The position numbers and the translations under genes are program-made. A stretch of DNA of 64,000 bases from an uncultured Gelidibacter sp. (GTDB taxonomy: Bacteria; Bacteroidota; Bacteroidia; Flavobacteriales; Flavobacteriaceae). The stretch is from the NCBI RefSeq assembly GCF_947500795.1, contig NZ_CANMTE010000002.1, positions 62,001-126,000 of the forward strand, in the 5' to 3' direction. The notes beneath the pieces were generated by a model. That model worked only from the letters and a program-made list of their open reading frames with translations. It ran no database searches and was not told the origin of the DNA. Below, piece by piece: positions 1 through 10,497 of the stretch; within the stretch, counting starts at the first letter, position 1, and every line of letters begins with the position of its first letter.

Positions 1-1642
1 GGTTGGGATTCCAATTGACTCCCGCCGTCCCTGTAAAAGCTCCCGTATTGATTTTAGTAGTGCTATACGGTAAATTTAAATAGGTGTTATTCTCAGTAAA
101 GTCGGCATTTAGGACCACATGGTTGTAGCGTACGCCAGTTTGGAATACAAACTTCGGATTAGGTTTGTATTTTAAACTGGTATAGGCGGCTACAGATTGC
201 CAATCGGAGCCTGTTGGATAGCGTGATACCGTAGGCAGGCTCGTGCCTGTTTTAATGTATTCTTCACTTCCTGAAGACGTCACAAGATTGTAAATATATT
301 CCAATCCGTAGAACAATTCGGTTCTTGCACCGAGCTGTTTTTCTAGATCTAAATTAGCAGAAACAGCGTCTACAGCTTCTTCCCTCACATTTCTAATTGG
401 CTTATTAAAATCTCTATCCATACGACTTTCCTGAAAATTCTGATAGGCAACTGTCGCCTGAATTTTATCGTATAAATTAGAATTACTGCTCAATTTGGTC
501 ACCTGTATGTTTCCCATAAACCAACGTTGCGGACCATAATTCCACTCCGCAGAGCGCAAATTATCACCTTTATAGCGAATCAATCGGTCGTATCTGGAAT
601 AGTCTGAGGTTGTGGAATAGTGCAGTCCTAAATCAAACGTCCAATCTTCCATTGGTTCATATCTGACTTTCTGTAAAAAGTTAATTTGATCATAACCCGT
701 AGGCTTTTGAACTAACGGATAGGCATTCGGAACCATTTGGTCAACGCCATCTATAGTGCGAACATACTCATATCTTATATAATCCGAAGGTCCGTGACTT
801 CCCATGCGCAAATCGTCAAAATCAGTGTAACTAACACTACTGAAAAACGCCCATTTCTTAAGTCCGAAATTTAAATCGATATGACCCGTTTTTTCGTTAT
901 TGGCTGTCGCATATCTTGCTACCGTATTTCCTCTAAAATATAATGAATCAGAATATGACAAATGCGGTTTACGGGTGTAAAAACTCATAACACCACCAAG
1001 CGCATCACTTCCATAAACTACCGAACCTGCGCCAAGGGTGACTTCCGTATTGTGAATTGCAAAAGGATCTATAGAGAGTACATTTTGCAAATTCCCGCCT
1101 CTAAAAATGGCGTTGTTCATTCTTACGCCATCTACGGTTATTAAAAGCCGATTGGTAGACAACCCTCTAATCATCGGACTCCCACCTCCCATTTGACTTT
1201 TTTGAATAAAGACATTTCCTGTACTTTCCAATAAATCGGCGCTGGTTTGTGGATTTGAAAAAGCAATAGATTTTGCGGTGATATTCATAATTTTCTGAGG
1301 AATATCACGCTTACTCTGTTGAAACTTTGATGCCGAAAGTACAACTTCATCCAAACCTTCAATTTTAGGTTTTAAAAAGATCGTTTTATTGTTAATCTCA
1401 GAGACCTTGAAGTTTTTTGTTTTATATAACAAATGCTCTACAAATATCAGCTCATCAATTGAAAACTGACCCAAGTTGACAACGCCATCAATATCAGACA
1501 TTGTAGATTTTGATTTTGAAGCATTATATACTAATGCACCTGCAACGGGAAGGTTCGTTTTTTCTTCTAAAATTTTAATGTGTTGTGATTGGGCAGAAAC
1601 ACTTAACAGCAGAAACATACAGCATGACAACAAAAATTTCAT
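1..1642 (-). CDS. TonB-dependent receptor, heme/hemoglobin-type (partial, C-terminus outside window)
   Basis: Outer-membrane gated channel for energy-dependent uptake of a large ligand. Reading leftward from the ATG at 1642, I see a signal peptide, a carboxypeptidase-D-like regulatory domain (about residues 20-90, with a 'DIDGVV' turn), a plug domain, and then the start of the beta-barrel. The plug motif 'GGGSPMIRGLSTNRLLITVDG' region and 'YGSDALGGV' are typical of heme/hemoglobin receptor relatives, but the substrate is an inference. The frame stays open to position 1, so the barrel C-terminus lies outside the window. It starts 20 bp after recO ends and is probably the last gene of a porZ-recO-receptor transcript. 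Confidence 0.85.
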   Translation of the reverse strand, partial: MKFLLSCCMFLLLSVSAQSQHIKILEEKTNLPVAGALVYNASKSKSTMSDIDGVVNLGQFSIDELIFVEHLLYKTKNFKVSEINNKTIFLKPKIEGLDEVVLSASKFQQSKRDIPQKIMNITAKSIAFSNPQTSADLLESTGNVFIQKSQMGGGSPMIRGLSTNRLLITVDGVRMNNAIFRGGNLQNVLSIDPFAIHNTEVTLGAGSVVYGSDALGGVMSFYTRKPHLSYSDSLYFRGNTVARYATANNEKTGHIDLNFGLKKWAFFSSVSYTDFDDLRMGSHGPSDYIRYEYVRTIDGVDQMVPNAYPLVQKPTGYDQINFLQKVRYEPMEDWTFDLGLHYSTTSDYSRYDRLIRYKGDNLRSAEWNYGPQRWFMGNIQVTKLSSNSNLYDKIQATVAYQNFQESRMDRDFNKPIRNVREEAVDAVSANLDLEKQLGARTELFYGLEYIYNLVTSSGSEEYIKTGTSLPTVSRYPTGSDWQSVAAYTSLKYKPNPKFVFQTGVRYNHVVLNADFTENNTYLNLPYSTTKINTGAFTGTAGVNWNPN

Positions 1643-1662
1643 ATAAGGGAGAGTCAATTTTT

Positions 1663-2382
1663 TTAATTAAATACTTGATTTAACACTTGAAGTGATTTCG
1701 GTTTTCTGAAATCGGTGAGGTGCAATTCAAAATAAAATAACAATGTGTTCAATAATGTTTGCCTCTGTGCAGAGGTCATTTTTACTGTACTTAGCTCATC
1801 AAATTTTATGCCCAATAGCGCTTTTAGGAACTTTAAATTTTCTCCTGTAATGGTATAGTGATTTTGAGGTTTCAATTCAAACGTTCCCGTGCTTAAATTG
1901 AAGTATGGAAAGCTTGATTGGCTCGTGTCGGGATAAAACCCCAAATGCTTGGTCAACTCTAGTAAAAACAACAAATGGAAGTTGGCAAAATCGGTTTCAT
2001 GGTCCAGCCACTGTAGGGTGGTTTCGAGGAATTCATAGAGTACTAAATTGCGCTCCTCCTCTTTTAATGTGGTCGCTAATACTTCAGATAAAAACATCAC
2101 AATTGAACTTTTAAGGATGTTGGTATGCATACTTTGGTAAGGCACACTCAATTTTACGTCGGTTATAAAGTGTAAAGAGTGATTAGCTTTAAAATTTTCC
2201 TCGATTTCTAATTGTGAAAGTGGTTGGTAATAGGCAATTTTAGAGTTGCTCCGCTTGCTTTTTAAAATCCCCTTCAATAAATAGCTGACGACACCACGAT
2301 TTTTAGTGTAGCACTTCACAATGACGTCATGGTCTCTATACTTCAGTTTTGAAAGTACAATCGCATTGGTTTTAACTAACAT
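1663..2382 (-). CDS. recO: DNA repair protein RecO
   Basis: RecO acts with RecF and RecR to load RecA on single-stranded gaps. The 239-residue product matches the family's usual length. It starts 'MLVKTNAIVLSKLKYRDHD', the usual RecO N-terminal OB-fold, followed by a helical region with 'LLFLLELTKHLGFYPD'. The zinc-finger cysteines of many RecO proteins are absent: the only Cys is near residue 24, in the OB-fold. It lies 19 bp downstream of the porZ-like gene and 20 bp upstream of the TonB receptor on the same strand, so cotranscription is likely. Confidence 0.9.
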   Translation of the reverse strand: MLVKTNAIVLSKLKYRDHDVIVKCYTKNRGVVSYLLKGILKSKRSNSKIAYYQPLSQLEIEENFKANHSLHFITDVKLSVPYQSMHTNILKSSIVMFLSEVLATTLKEEERNLVLYEFLETTLQWLDHETDFANFHLLFLLELTKHLGFYPDTSQSSFPYFNLSTGTFELKPQNHYTITGENLKFLKALLGIKFDELSTVKMTSAQRQTLLNTLLFYFELHLTDFRKPKSLQVLNQVFN

Positions 2383-2401
2383 ATTTTTTTGAATAAAGCC
2401 A

Positions 2402-4774
2402 TTATCGAATAATCATCAGTTTTAAAACCTTGGTTTCAAAGGTATCCAAATCAGAAATCATAATAAGATAAACGCCAGATGCGACAATGTTATTGGCTAA
2501 ATTTTTACCGTTCCATATAGCGGTACCACCATCAATGGCAAAATTATAGTTAGAACGTGACGCACGTAAATTAACTCTGGATTGTGCTTCGGCTACAAGA
2601 TTTCCTTCAATATCTGTAATCTTAATATTGACGTTTTTAGTGATTCCTTTAATTTTAACGCCTTTAGTAATATCATTTAAACTATTTGCGCCAAGAATAT
2701 CATACTCAGGCCTAACAGGATTAGGATAGACAAAAGCATTTGTCAATTCTTCCTTAGGGCTGGACGCACCCGACGTGAAGGACAAAAGTCCTTTTGAAGT
2801 TGCAATATAAACCTTCCCATTTTGCGCATCTATTGAAATGTCTTTGATAAAATTTGAAGGCAACGGCGAATTATCCTTCGTAAAGTGATAAATGGTTTGT
2901 TGTCCGTTAGGAGAAAAACAGAAAATCCCGGCATCCAACGTACCAATCCATTTGTTATTGGACCCATCAACTTTAATATCGGTTATGTATTGATTGGACA
3001 GTAATTCTTGCGGAATTCCATCATCAAGCACCACGATTTCCTTCACATTGGCATTCGAATCTTCAAAAAATCCAGCCGTATTATAAAGCACTCTTAAGCC
3101 TTTAATTGTGCCAATCCACAGTTGATTATTATTATCTACAGCTACGGCGTTTACCACAGTGCTGGGCATATTTTGTGCTTCTGTATTTAAGTTTTTAATC
3201 TTGTTTCCATTTTCATTGTACCCAATAATACCTTTCTGAAAAGCACCAATCCATTTGGTGCCGTTTCTGTCAATAGCGATATCCCCAAAACCAAGCTCAT
3301 CATTAAATGCATCCGGAATAATATCCTTAAAACTATAGCCACGCCATTCTTTTGTACTAGGATTATAGGATTTTAAGGCTTTATCAACACGACATGTTAG
3401 CGTCCATAACACGCCATTCCGATCAAACAAGGAGCCGGTTTGCCTCACAGAAACGGTGGATGGAGACGATGGCACACGCAAAGATTCAAGTCCGCTGTTA
3501 GTTTGATCCATCAGAATTTTTGGAACCTCATCATTTAATTCCAAAACACCTTGTTGACAAGCGCTAATAAATACTTGCGAAGGATTAAATGGATTGACGG
3601 CGATATAATTTAAATTCTGTGCCGTTAAGAGATCGTCAAATGGCGTGTTTTTCCACTGCTCATCAACCAAGTGACTAATCCCGTAACTGCGTAATGGGAA
3701 AGGATTATAGGACTCGGTATAATCGCCATAAGTTACCCACAAAGAATTCTCAGCAGCTTCAATTTTAAAAGCGTCATTCATCAACGGTCCTTCGGGCATT
3801 ATCACATCAACACTATTGGGATTTGAAAAGCTCGTTTTCAAAACACCAAAATTTTGTGTTCCAGCATAAATCATATTATCGGCAACAACAGCACTCGTAA
3901 ATTGTGTACTATACTCAGATGTAAGCGTTGCGCTAGATAAAAGATTAAAATTGGCATTGTAGACATACACTTTATCTTTTGTGGATACGACTAAGTTATT
4001 ATCAACCGCTTTTGTATCTAAAGGCATACTCGGATAGTTAAACAAAGCCCTGAATGCGCCATTTCGGATTTCATAAATAACCTGATCCGTTTTCACTGCA
4101 TATAGGCGATCGCCCACATGTTCAACAGAAACAAAACTCCCGCTACCTATGGTTTTCCATTGTTGATAATCAATAAGATTAGGATTGGCTACGTCTGCCG
4201 ATTTAATAGCATTATTGTTTCCGCAGGCCGCATAAATCTTAGAATTTAAAATTGTGGTTTGATTGACATTACTATGACTGCCGCCATTGCCAATAAAATA
4301 AGAATCGCCAAATTCCAGTCGCTCTAAATCGTATACAGAAATACCATAATCTGTCGCGATATAAACCTTGTCATTATCAATATTAAAATGATTGATTCTC
4401 TTGAGATTGGGAGCGATGGTTTGTTTTTCAAGAATGTCAACCACGGATAAAATTTGATTCTCGGGCCCAGAAACTATTTCAATAAGCCCGTTGGCATAAC
4501 CAATTAATAAGGTTTCATAAGCATCACTGTAGGCAATTGTGGTAATTGTTTCTCCTGACAATCCTTCAATAGTGGTGATGGTTTCTAATTCATTGGAAGA
4601 CAAATCGTATGTAAATACAGCATTTTCTGAAGCCGCATAAATTTTAGTGTTGCCTTTTACAACATCCTTAATATGATTGTAAGAAAAATGGCCCTGCCAT
4701 AAAGCCGAAACCTCCTGAGCATGAGTAACACTTACAAGACAAAAGAAAAAAAACGTTGTAATCTGTTTTATCAT
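2402..4774 (-). CDS. porZ: PorZ-like type IX secretion component, beta-propeller with C-terminal sorting domain
   Basis: PorZ is a cell-surface part of the T9SS attachment complex that delivers anionic LPS to PorU in Porphyromonas. The 790-residue length is close to PorZ. It has a signal peptide ending at 'THAQ', then repeated propeller blades with 'NGTKWIGAF', 'NNQLWIGTI' and 'NNKWIGTL' motifs. The C-terminal domain begins at 'AFVYPNPVRPEYD' and ends 'ETKVLKLMIIR', as in T9SS sorting tails. The close link to recO is one I associate with flavobacterial porZ loci. The alternative is a generic two-component-propeller secreted protein. No PorU or other Por gene is in the window. Confidence 0.78.
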   Translation of the reverse strand: MIKQITTFFFFCLVSVTHAQEVSALWQGHFSYNHIKDVVKGNTKIYAASENAVFTYDLSSNELETITTIEGLSGETITTIAYSDAYETLLIGYANGLIEIVSGPENQILSVVDILEKQTIAPNLKRINHFNIDNDKVYIATDYGISVYDLERLEFGDSYFIGNGGSHSNVNQTTILNSKIYAACGNNNAIKSADVANPNLIDYQQWKTIGSGSFVSVEHVGDRLYAVKTDQVIYEIRNGAFRALFNYPSMPLDTKAVDNNLVVSTKDKVYVYNANFNLLSSATLTSEYSTQFTSAVVADNMIYAGTQNFGVLKTSFSNPNSVDVIMPEGPLMNDAFKIEAAENSLWVTYGDYTESYNPFPLRSYGISHLVDEQWKNTPFDDLLTAQNLNYIAVNPFNPSQVFISACQQGVLELNDEVPKILMDQTNSGLESLRVPSSPSTVSVRQTGSLFDRNGVLWTLTCRVDKALKSYNPSTKEWRGYSFKDIIPDAFNDELGFGDIAIDRNGTKWIGAFQKGIIGYNENGNKIKNLNTEAQNMPSTVVNAVAVDNNNQLWIGTIKGLRVLYNTAGFFEDSNANVKEIVVLDDGIPQELLSNQYITDIKVDGSNNKWIGTLDAGIFCFSPNGQQTIYHFTKDNSPLPSNFIKDISIDAQNGKVYIATSKGLLSFTSGASSPKEELTNAFVYPNPVRPEYDILGANSLNDITKGVKIKGITKNVNIKITDIEGNLVAEAQSRVNLRASRSNYNFAIDGGTAIWNGKNLANNIVASGVYLIMISDLDTFETKVLKLMIIR

Positions 4775-4838
4775 ACGTTGTTAATAGATGTCAAAGATAT
4801 TTATAACTAACGACATTTAAGAAATATTCAGTTTTATA

Positions 4839-4874
4839 CAAAAAAGACCTCCATAACGTATTACAGAAGCCTTT
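4839..4874 (-). terminator. Rho-independent terminator of gdhA
   Basis: Read on the minus strand, a 14-bp stem (arms 4861-4874 and 4843-4856, with four G-U wobbles) closes a UACG tetraloop and runs into six U residues. It sits 24 bp after the gdhA stop and before the porZ-like start. Confidence 0.7.
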
Positions 4875-4897
4875 AATAACTTGATTTTTATCTTCAA

Positions 4898-6241
<1,344 letters not shown>

Positions 6242-6423
6242 TTAACTTATTAAGAATCAATATAATATTTGGTATCTCAAAGATACGTTATCTTGAGGTT
6301 TCTATGGCTATTTTAAGGCCTCTCAATCATCGCTTAAATAGAATTTGACCCTAAAAACCATGACCATTTCCAATTTCTTATAGCAACTTTAAAGTAGAAT
6401 TAAAACAATATTGGATAATCGCA

Positions 6424-6459
6424 CACGTTGTTATAACATCGTGCACATCTTATGTTATA
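6424..6459. promoter_or_regulatory. Overlapping inverted repeats in gdhA divergent intergenic region
   Basis: Positions 6424-6443 form a 20-bp palindrome (CACG...TGTTATAACA...CGTG) with one symmetric mismatch. Its right half also belongs to a second inverted repeat, TATAACAT (6432-6439) and ATGTTATA (6452-6459) with a 12-bp spacer. Both lie between divergent gdhA and the gene at 6532 and look like a dimeric-regulator binding region. The regulator is unknown. Confidence 0.45.
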
Positions 6460-6469
6460 CATGTTTTGT

Positions 6470-6499
6470 TTGTATGTTAAGTCAGTTTTCATATATTTG
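6470..6499 (+). promoter_or_regulatory. Flavobacterial-type promoter for gene at 6532
   Basis: TTG at 6470-6472, 19 bp, then TATATTTG at 6492-6499. This fits the Bacteroidota housekeeping consensus TTG-N(17-23)-TAnnTTTG and lies about 33 bp before the ATG. Confidence 0.6.
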
Positions 6500-6531
6500 T
6501 TTTGACCAACAATTTAATCACCTCAAAGCCT

Positions 6532-7341
6532 ATGATGCTTAAAATAAAACAGTTGACCTTTATAACGCTTTTCGTTATGGGTTTTTCAACTAGTTTTGCT
6601 CAATTAGGGTTTTCTCACGAAATAGGTGTTATTGCTGGTCCCGTAGCATTTCAATCAGATTTTGGCGAGCGCTACAATTTTGAAACGAATGCAGGTAATA
6701 CAGGTATTGGAATAGGCTTAATCCATTACATCAATTTTTCTTACAGAGCCGATTGTTCGTGCTATACTACAGACACCTATTTTAATGATCACTTTAAATT
6801 ACGAAGTGAAATTTCTTGGAACACAACCAAACTCAATCATTTTGGCCGATGGGTAGCCCCTACGCAAACAGGTATTAATGCTGATAAATTAAGAGCACAT
6901 TCCGGTGAAGCTACCAACTTTGATATTGGAACGCAATTGGAGTATTTCCCATTCAGTATTAGAGCCTTTTCTGTTCAAGTGGATTCATGGGCGCCGTTTG
7001 TAAGTTTAGGTGTCCATTTAACGAAATATTATCCTAAGGTGGCGACCACTTGGGGCGATCAAGATCCAGAAAATTTAGATAATTATTATGGCCCGTGGCA
7101 TTATCCTTACGGCGGTTTAGACAATGAATTTATAAACGTCAATAGCGGCACAACATGGTCGGTTGTAGGTAGTATTGGTACACGATACAAATTATCAATA
7201 TTATCAGATTTGATGGTCGACTTAAGATGGCAATACTATTTTAGAGATACGATTGATGGGTTAGATCATCAACTGAATTCCAATAAAGCAAATGACTATT
7301 TGGTTTGGTTGAATTTTGGATATATCTATTATCTCGATTAA
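6532..7341 (+). CDS. Exported conserved flavobacterial protein, THC0290_0291-like
   Basis: A 269-residue protein with a signal peptide ending near 'STSFAQ' and a Tyr/Trp-rich body ending 'LVWLNFGYIYYLD', suggesting a beta-barrel or envelope protein. I recall this as a flavobacterial family named THC0290_0291, often found beside glutamate dehydrogenase. No biochemical role is known to me. I chose the ATG at 6532 (another follows at 6535) over the upstream in-frame TTG at 6502, because it places the signal peptide at the N-terminus and leaves room for the promoter at 6470-6499. It ends in a strong terminator shared with the convergent metB-like gene. Confidence 0.75.
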   Translation: MMLKIKQLTFITLFVMGFSTSFAQLGFSHEIGVIAGPVAFQSDFGERYNFETNAGNTGIGIGLIHYINFSYRADCSCYTTDTYFNDHFKLRSEISWNTTKLNHFGRWVAPTQTGINADKLRAHSGEATNFDIGTQLEYFPFSIRAFSVQVDSWAPFVSLGVHLTKYYPKVATTWGDQDPENLDNYYGPWHYPYGGLDNEFINVNSGTTWSVVGSIGTRYKLSILSDLMVDLRWQYYFRDTIDGLDHQLNSNKANDYLVWLNFGYIYYLD

Positions 7342-7361
7342 CATAATACAGATACTAAAAC

Positions 7362-7393
7362 AAAAAAGACCGAGCATGAACTCGGTCTTTTTT
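7362..7393. terminator. Bidirectional terminator
   Basis: A perfect 13-bp stem (7362-7374 and 7381-7393) with a 6-base loop, A-tract on one side and T-tract on the other. It lies between two convergent genes and can serve both. Confidence 0.9.
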
Positions 7394-7414
7394 ATATCTA
7401 TAAGTTAATCCTCA

Positions 7415-8554
7415 TTAACCTATCGCCTGTTTTAAATCGGCAATTAAATCTTCTTCATCTTCTATACCAACACTCAAACGAATTAACGAATCTACAACGC
7501 CTGTTTTTTCGCGTTCTTCTTTCGGAATGCTCGCATGCGTCATACTTGCTGGATGTCCTGCAAGCGACTCAACACCACCTAACGATTCGGCCAACGTGAA
7601 AATCTTTAATTTTTCAACAATTTTAATGGCTTCTTCGTAATTGTTCCCTTTGGTGGTAAAAGATACCATGCCTCCAAAATCTTTCATTTGCGCTTTTGCA
7701 ATATCATGATTAGGATGGTCTTCAAACCCTGGCCAATACACGTTTTCAATCTTAGGATGCTTTTTCAAATATTCAGCAACAGCCTTTCCGTTTTCACAAT
7801 GACGTTGCATTCTAATGTGTAAAGTCTTGATGCCTCGCAATACTAAAAAGCTATCTTGAGGTCCACAAACTGCACCACTCGCATTTTGAATAAAATACAA
7901 ACGATCTGCCAAATCTTTATCTTTCACCACAAGCGCACCCATAACTACATCACTATGGCCACCCAAATATTTCGTAGCAGAATGCATTACGATGTCAGCA
8001 CCTAAATCTAAAGGTTGCTGTAAATATGGCGTTGCAAACGTATTATCAACCGCTAACAGAATATTGTGTTTTTTAGCAACTGCAGCAGTGGCTTTAATAT
8101 CAATAATATTCATCATTGGATTGGTTGGCGTTTCCACCCAAATCAACTTTGTATTTTTATTGACATACGATTCTATATTTGAGGCGTTTTCCATTCCGAC
8201 AAAATGAAATTTAATACCGAATCCTTCAAATATTTTTGTAAATAATCGATAAGTGCCACCATAAAGATCGTTTGTTGAAATCACTTCATCTCCAGATTTC
8301 AGAAGCTTCATCACCGCATCAATAGCAGCTAAACCTGAACCAAAAGCCAAACCGTGTGTTCCATTTTCAATACTCGCAAAAGAATTTTCTAAAGCTGTAC
8401 GCGTAGGGTTAGCACTTCTTGAGTATTCGTACCCTTTATGCCCACCTGGAGTGGTTTGCGCATAAGTTGATGTTTGATATATTGGAGGCATCACAGAGCC
8501 ATAAGCTTTGTCATGTTCTTGGTTACCGTGGATGGTTTTTGTGTTGAATTTCAT
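7415..8554 (-). CDS. metB: Cystathionine gamma-synthase / gamma-lyase family PLP enzyme
   Basis: A PLP-dependent Cys/Met-metabolism enzyme of 379 residues, full length for the family. The PLP lysine lies in 'MHSATKYLGGHSDV'. Other marks are 'YEYSRSANPTR' near the N-terminus, 'ETPTNPMM', and 'ESLGGVESLAGHPASMTHA' near the C-terminus. Synthase (methionine biosynthesis) and lyase (cysteine formation) cannot be separated by eye, so the symbol is tentative. It stands alone: the neighbours are divergent upstream and convergent downstream. Confidence 0.85.
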   Translation of the reverse strand: MKFNTKTIHGNQEHDKAYGSVMPPIYQTSTYAQTTPGGHKGYEYSRSANPTRTALENSFASIENGTHGLAFGSGLAAIDAVMKLLKSGDEVISTNDLYGGTYRLFTKIFEGFGIKFHFVGMENASNIESYVNKNTKLIWVETPTNPMMNIIDIKATAAVAKKHNILLAVDNTFATPYLQQPLDLGADIVMHSATKYLGGHSDVVMGALVVKDKDLADRLYFIQNASGAVCGPQDSFLVLRGIKTLHIRMQRHCENGKAVAEYLKKHPKIENVYWPGFEDHPNHDIAKAQMKDFGGMVSFTTKGNNYEEAIKIVEKLKIFTLAESLGGVESLAGHPASMTHASIPKEEREKTGVVDSLIRLSVGIEDEEDLIADLKQAIG

Positions 8555-8627
8555 AAACTATAATTTTGTTGACAATAAATTTAACCTTTAATTGCTTGGT
8601 TACAAAAGGATGTAATACCTTTATTGA

Positions 8628-9377
8628 ATGTTTAACAAATCCTCTGAAACCTTGAAAAAAATAAGCTATTTTCTGTTGATTGCCTTTACAGTATTCGCCT
8701 GTAATGAAGACGTCAAATTAAATTTCGAAACCCAACATATCGAAAAATCATCCGATGCCGTAATTGTGATTAATTATCCAAAAGCTATCGGTACGAAGGC
8801 TGTAGCAGAAAAAATAAATCAGAAGATTGAACATGTCATCGCCAATGAAATGAATATGGCAGAAACAACTGAAAATAACATCTCCGTTAAAGAAGCGGTT
8901 TCAATGTTTGACAACGAATACAAATCATTCAAAAAAGACTTTCAGGATTCAAGCCAAAAATGGGAAGTAAAAGTTGACGGAAGCGTGATGTATGAGTCTG
9001 CAGAGGTAGTTTGTATCAGCTTAAAATCCTACATAGACACTGGCGGTGCACATGGCAATAGCAGATTGACTTACTTAAATTTTAACCCTGAAACCGGGGC
9101 GCTTTTAGATCAAGATGACATTATAAACAATGCAAGTGATTTTAAAACTTTAGCTGAAAAAGCTTTTAAAGCACAAACAAAGCCGGAAGACGACACCGAA
9201 ACTATTGAAGATTTTTTCTATGGAGAGGATTTTCAATTGCCTGCCAACATGGGCTTCACAAAAGATGGCTTAGTATTACTTTACAATAACTACGAGATTG
9301 CGTCTTATGCGCAAGGGGTTACAAAAGTCGTATTGCCTTACGAAGACGTTAAGGGACTTTTGAAGATAAATCCATAA
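8628..9377 (+). CDS. DUF4163/DUF3298 domain lipoprotein
   Basis: A 249-residue predicted lipoprotein: after a basic start and hydrophobic stretch, 'TVFACNED' gives a lipobox Cys. The C-terminal half contains 'SYIDTGGAHGNSRLTYLNFNPETG', characteristic of the DUF3298 (RsiV-like) domain, preceded by a DUF4163-type region. In Bacillus RsiV this module binds lysozyme and controls a sigma factor, but no sigma factor or transmembrane anti-sigma part is seen here, so that role should not be assumed. It is divergent from the metB-like gene with only 73 bp between the starts. Confidence 0.75.
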   Translation: MFNKSSETLKKISYFLLIAFTVFACNEDVKLNFETQHIEKSSDAVIVINYPKAIGTKAVAEKINQKIEHVIANEMNMAETTENNISVKEAVSMFDNEYKSFKKDFQDSSQKWEVKVDGSVMYESAEVVCISLKSYIDTGGAHGNSRLTYLNFNPETGALLDQDDIINNASDFKTLAEKAFKAQTKPEDDTETIEDFFYGEDFQLPANMGFTKDGLVLLYNNYEIASYAQGVTKVVLPYEDVKGLLKINP

Positions 9378-9446
9378 TTTTGTAGGTTCGCTAGATTGAT
9401 TACCTGTAACTTTTAACGATTTCATTCGAATCAAAAACTAATTATT

Positions 9447-9803
9447 TTGAAGAAAATTTACCATTTAAAAACCTGTAGTACCTGTGTTAGGATTATCAAA
9501 ACTCTAGACTTGCCTTCAGATTTCATCTTACAAGATATCAAGAGCGAAGCCATAACACCTGAGCAATTGGAAGAACTTCACAAATTGGCAGGTAGCTATG
9601 AGGCGTTATTTAGCAAACGCGCACAACTGTATAAATCCTTAGGGTTGAAGGATAAAAATCTGACCGAAGAAGATTATAAAAATTATATTCTAGAACATTA
9701 CACCTTTTTGAGCAGACCAGTGTTGGTTTACAATGACCAAATTTTTATTGGTAATAGTGCCAAAACTGTAGAAGCTGCCCGAAAGGCTATTCACGAGAGT
9801 TAG
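9447..9803 (+). CDS. ArsC/Spx-family thioredoxin-fold protein
   Basis: A 118-residue protein with a thioredoxin fold and a 'CSTC' motif at residues 9-12, followed by 'YTFLSRPVLVYNDQIFIGNS', the ArsC-family C-terminal strand with its conserved Arg-Pro. It starts with TTG at 9447, as no ATG lies in a suitable place. The family includes glutaredoxin-dependent arsenate reductases and Spx-like regulators. The pair of cysteines fits a redox role, but no arsenic genes flank it, so true arsenate reductase activity is uncertain. Confidence 0.8.
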   Translation: MKKIYHLKTCSTCVRIIKTLDLPSDFILQDIKSEAITPEQLEELHKLAGSYEALFSKRAQLYKSLGLKDKNLTEEDYKNYILEHYTFLSRPVLVYNDQIFIGNSAKTVEAARKAIHES

Positions 9804-9815
9804 TAGCTCAAGAAA

Positions 9816-10292
9816 CTAGCTTAATTTAACCGGTTTTTTCCCGAATTTTCGCGTGTCTTCTTTCGTCAAGGTCTTGAAATCAGCAGACTTAGGAAAAGTT
9901 CCCATTTCCGACAAAAATTCTGTTGGCAATGCGGTCAACTCACGTGTTTTTAAGTTGATCCACGCTCCCATTAACTCACAATTTGCTAAGTTTTCGCCTT
10001 TATGATTGTAGAGATTATGCTCAATTTCAAAAAACATTCCATCTTCACTCAAGCCTTTTACCTCTAGACTAACCTTGATTGGTGTGCCTAAAAAAGCTTC
10101 CTTGAAATAATAGATGTGCTCATAGAAAATCACCGGGCTAATTTGAAACTTAGCCAAGTTGGATAATGAAAAATTATGGTCTTCAAAAAAAGCCACACGG
10201 GTATGACTCATAAAATTCACATAAGCTGAATTGGCCAAATGTCTATTGGCATCAACATCACTCCATCGTATTTCAAAATCCTTTAAGTACAT
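9816..10292 (-). CDS. Acyl-CoA thioesterase, 4HBT hotdog fold
   Basis: A 158-residue single hotdog domain. It opens 'FEIRWSDVDANRHLANSAYVNFM', matching the 4-hydroxybenzoyl-CoA thioesterase motif with its catalytic Asp and the following Asn-His region. Such enzymes hydrolyse acyl-CoA thioesters in the cytosol, and the acyl group cannot be predicted. It converges on the ArsC-like gene with 12 bp between the stops. Confidence 0.82.
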   Translation of the reverse strand: MYLKDFEIRWSDVDANRHLANSAYVNFMSHTRVAFFEDHNFSLSNLAKFQISPVIFYEHIYYFKEAFLGTPIKVSLEVKGLSEDGMFFEIEHNLYNHKGENLANCELMGAWINLKTRELTALPTEFLSEMGTFPKSADFKTLTKEDTRKFGKKPVKLS

Positions 10293-10497
10293 CGTTTATC
10301 AAATTAGAGATATGAGCGTATTAACTATTGTCTCAAGGTCAACATCCGACAATAATTTTATAGGCTTCTATCTTTTGTTATTTATTATAGAGTGCAAATT
10401 TAGAGTTTTTTAAGCATGTCGCCACAATTCCACGCCTTAATTAACCCGTTAAAACTGATGATTTTCATTACCTTTGTGCAACTTTTAAAATAAGTCC

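Noticed and set aside
8628-9377. RsiV-type anti-sigma factor
   Set aside because: It has a lipobox and no cytoplasmic anti-sigma part, and no sigma factor gene is adjacent.
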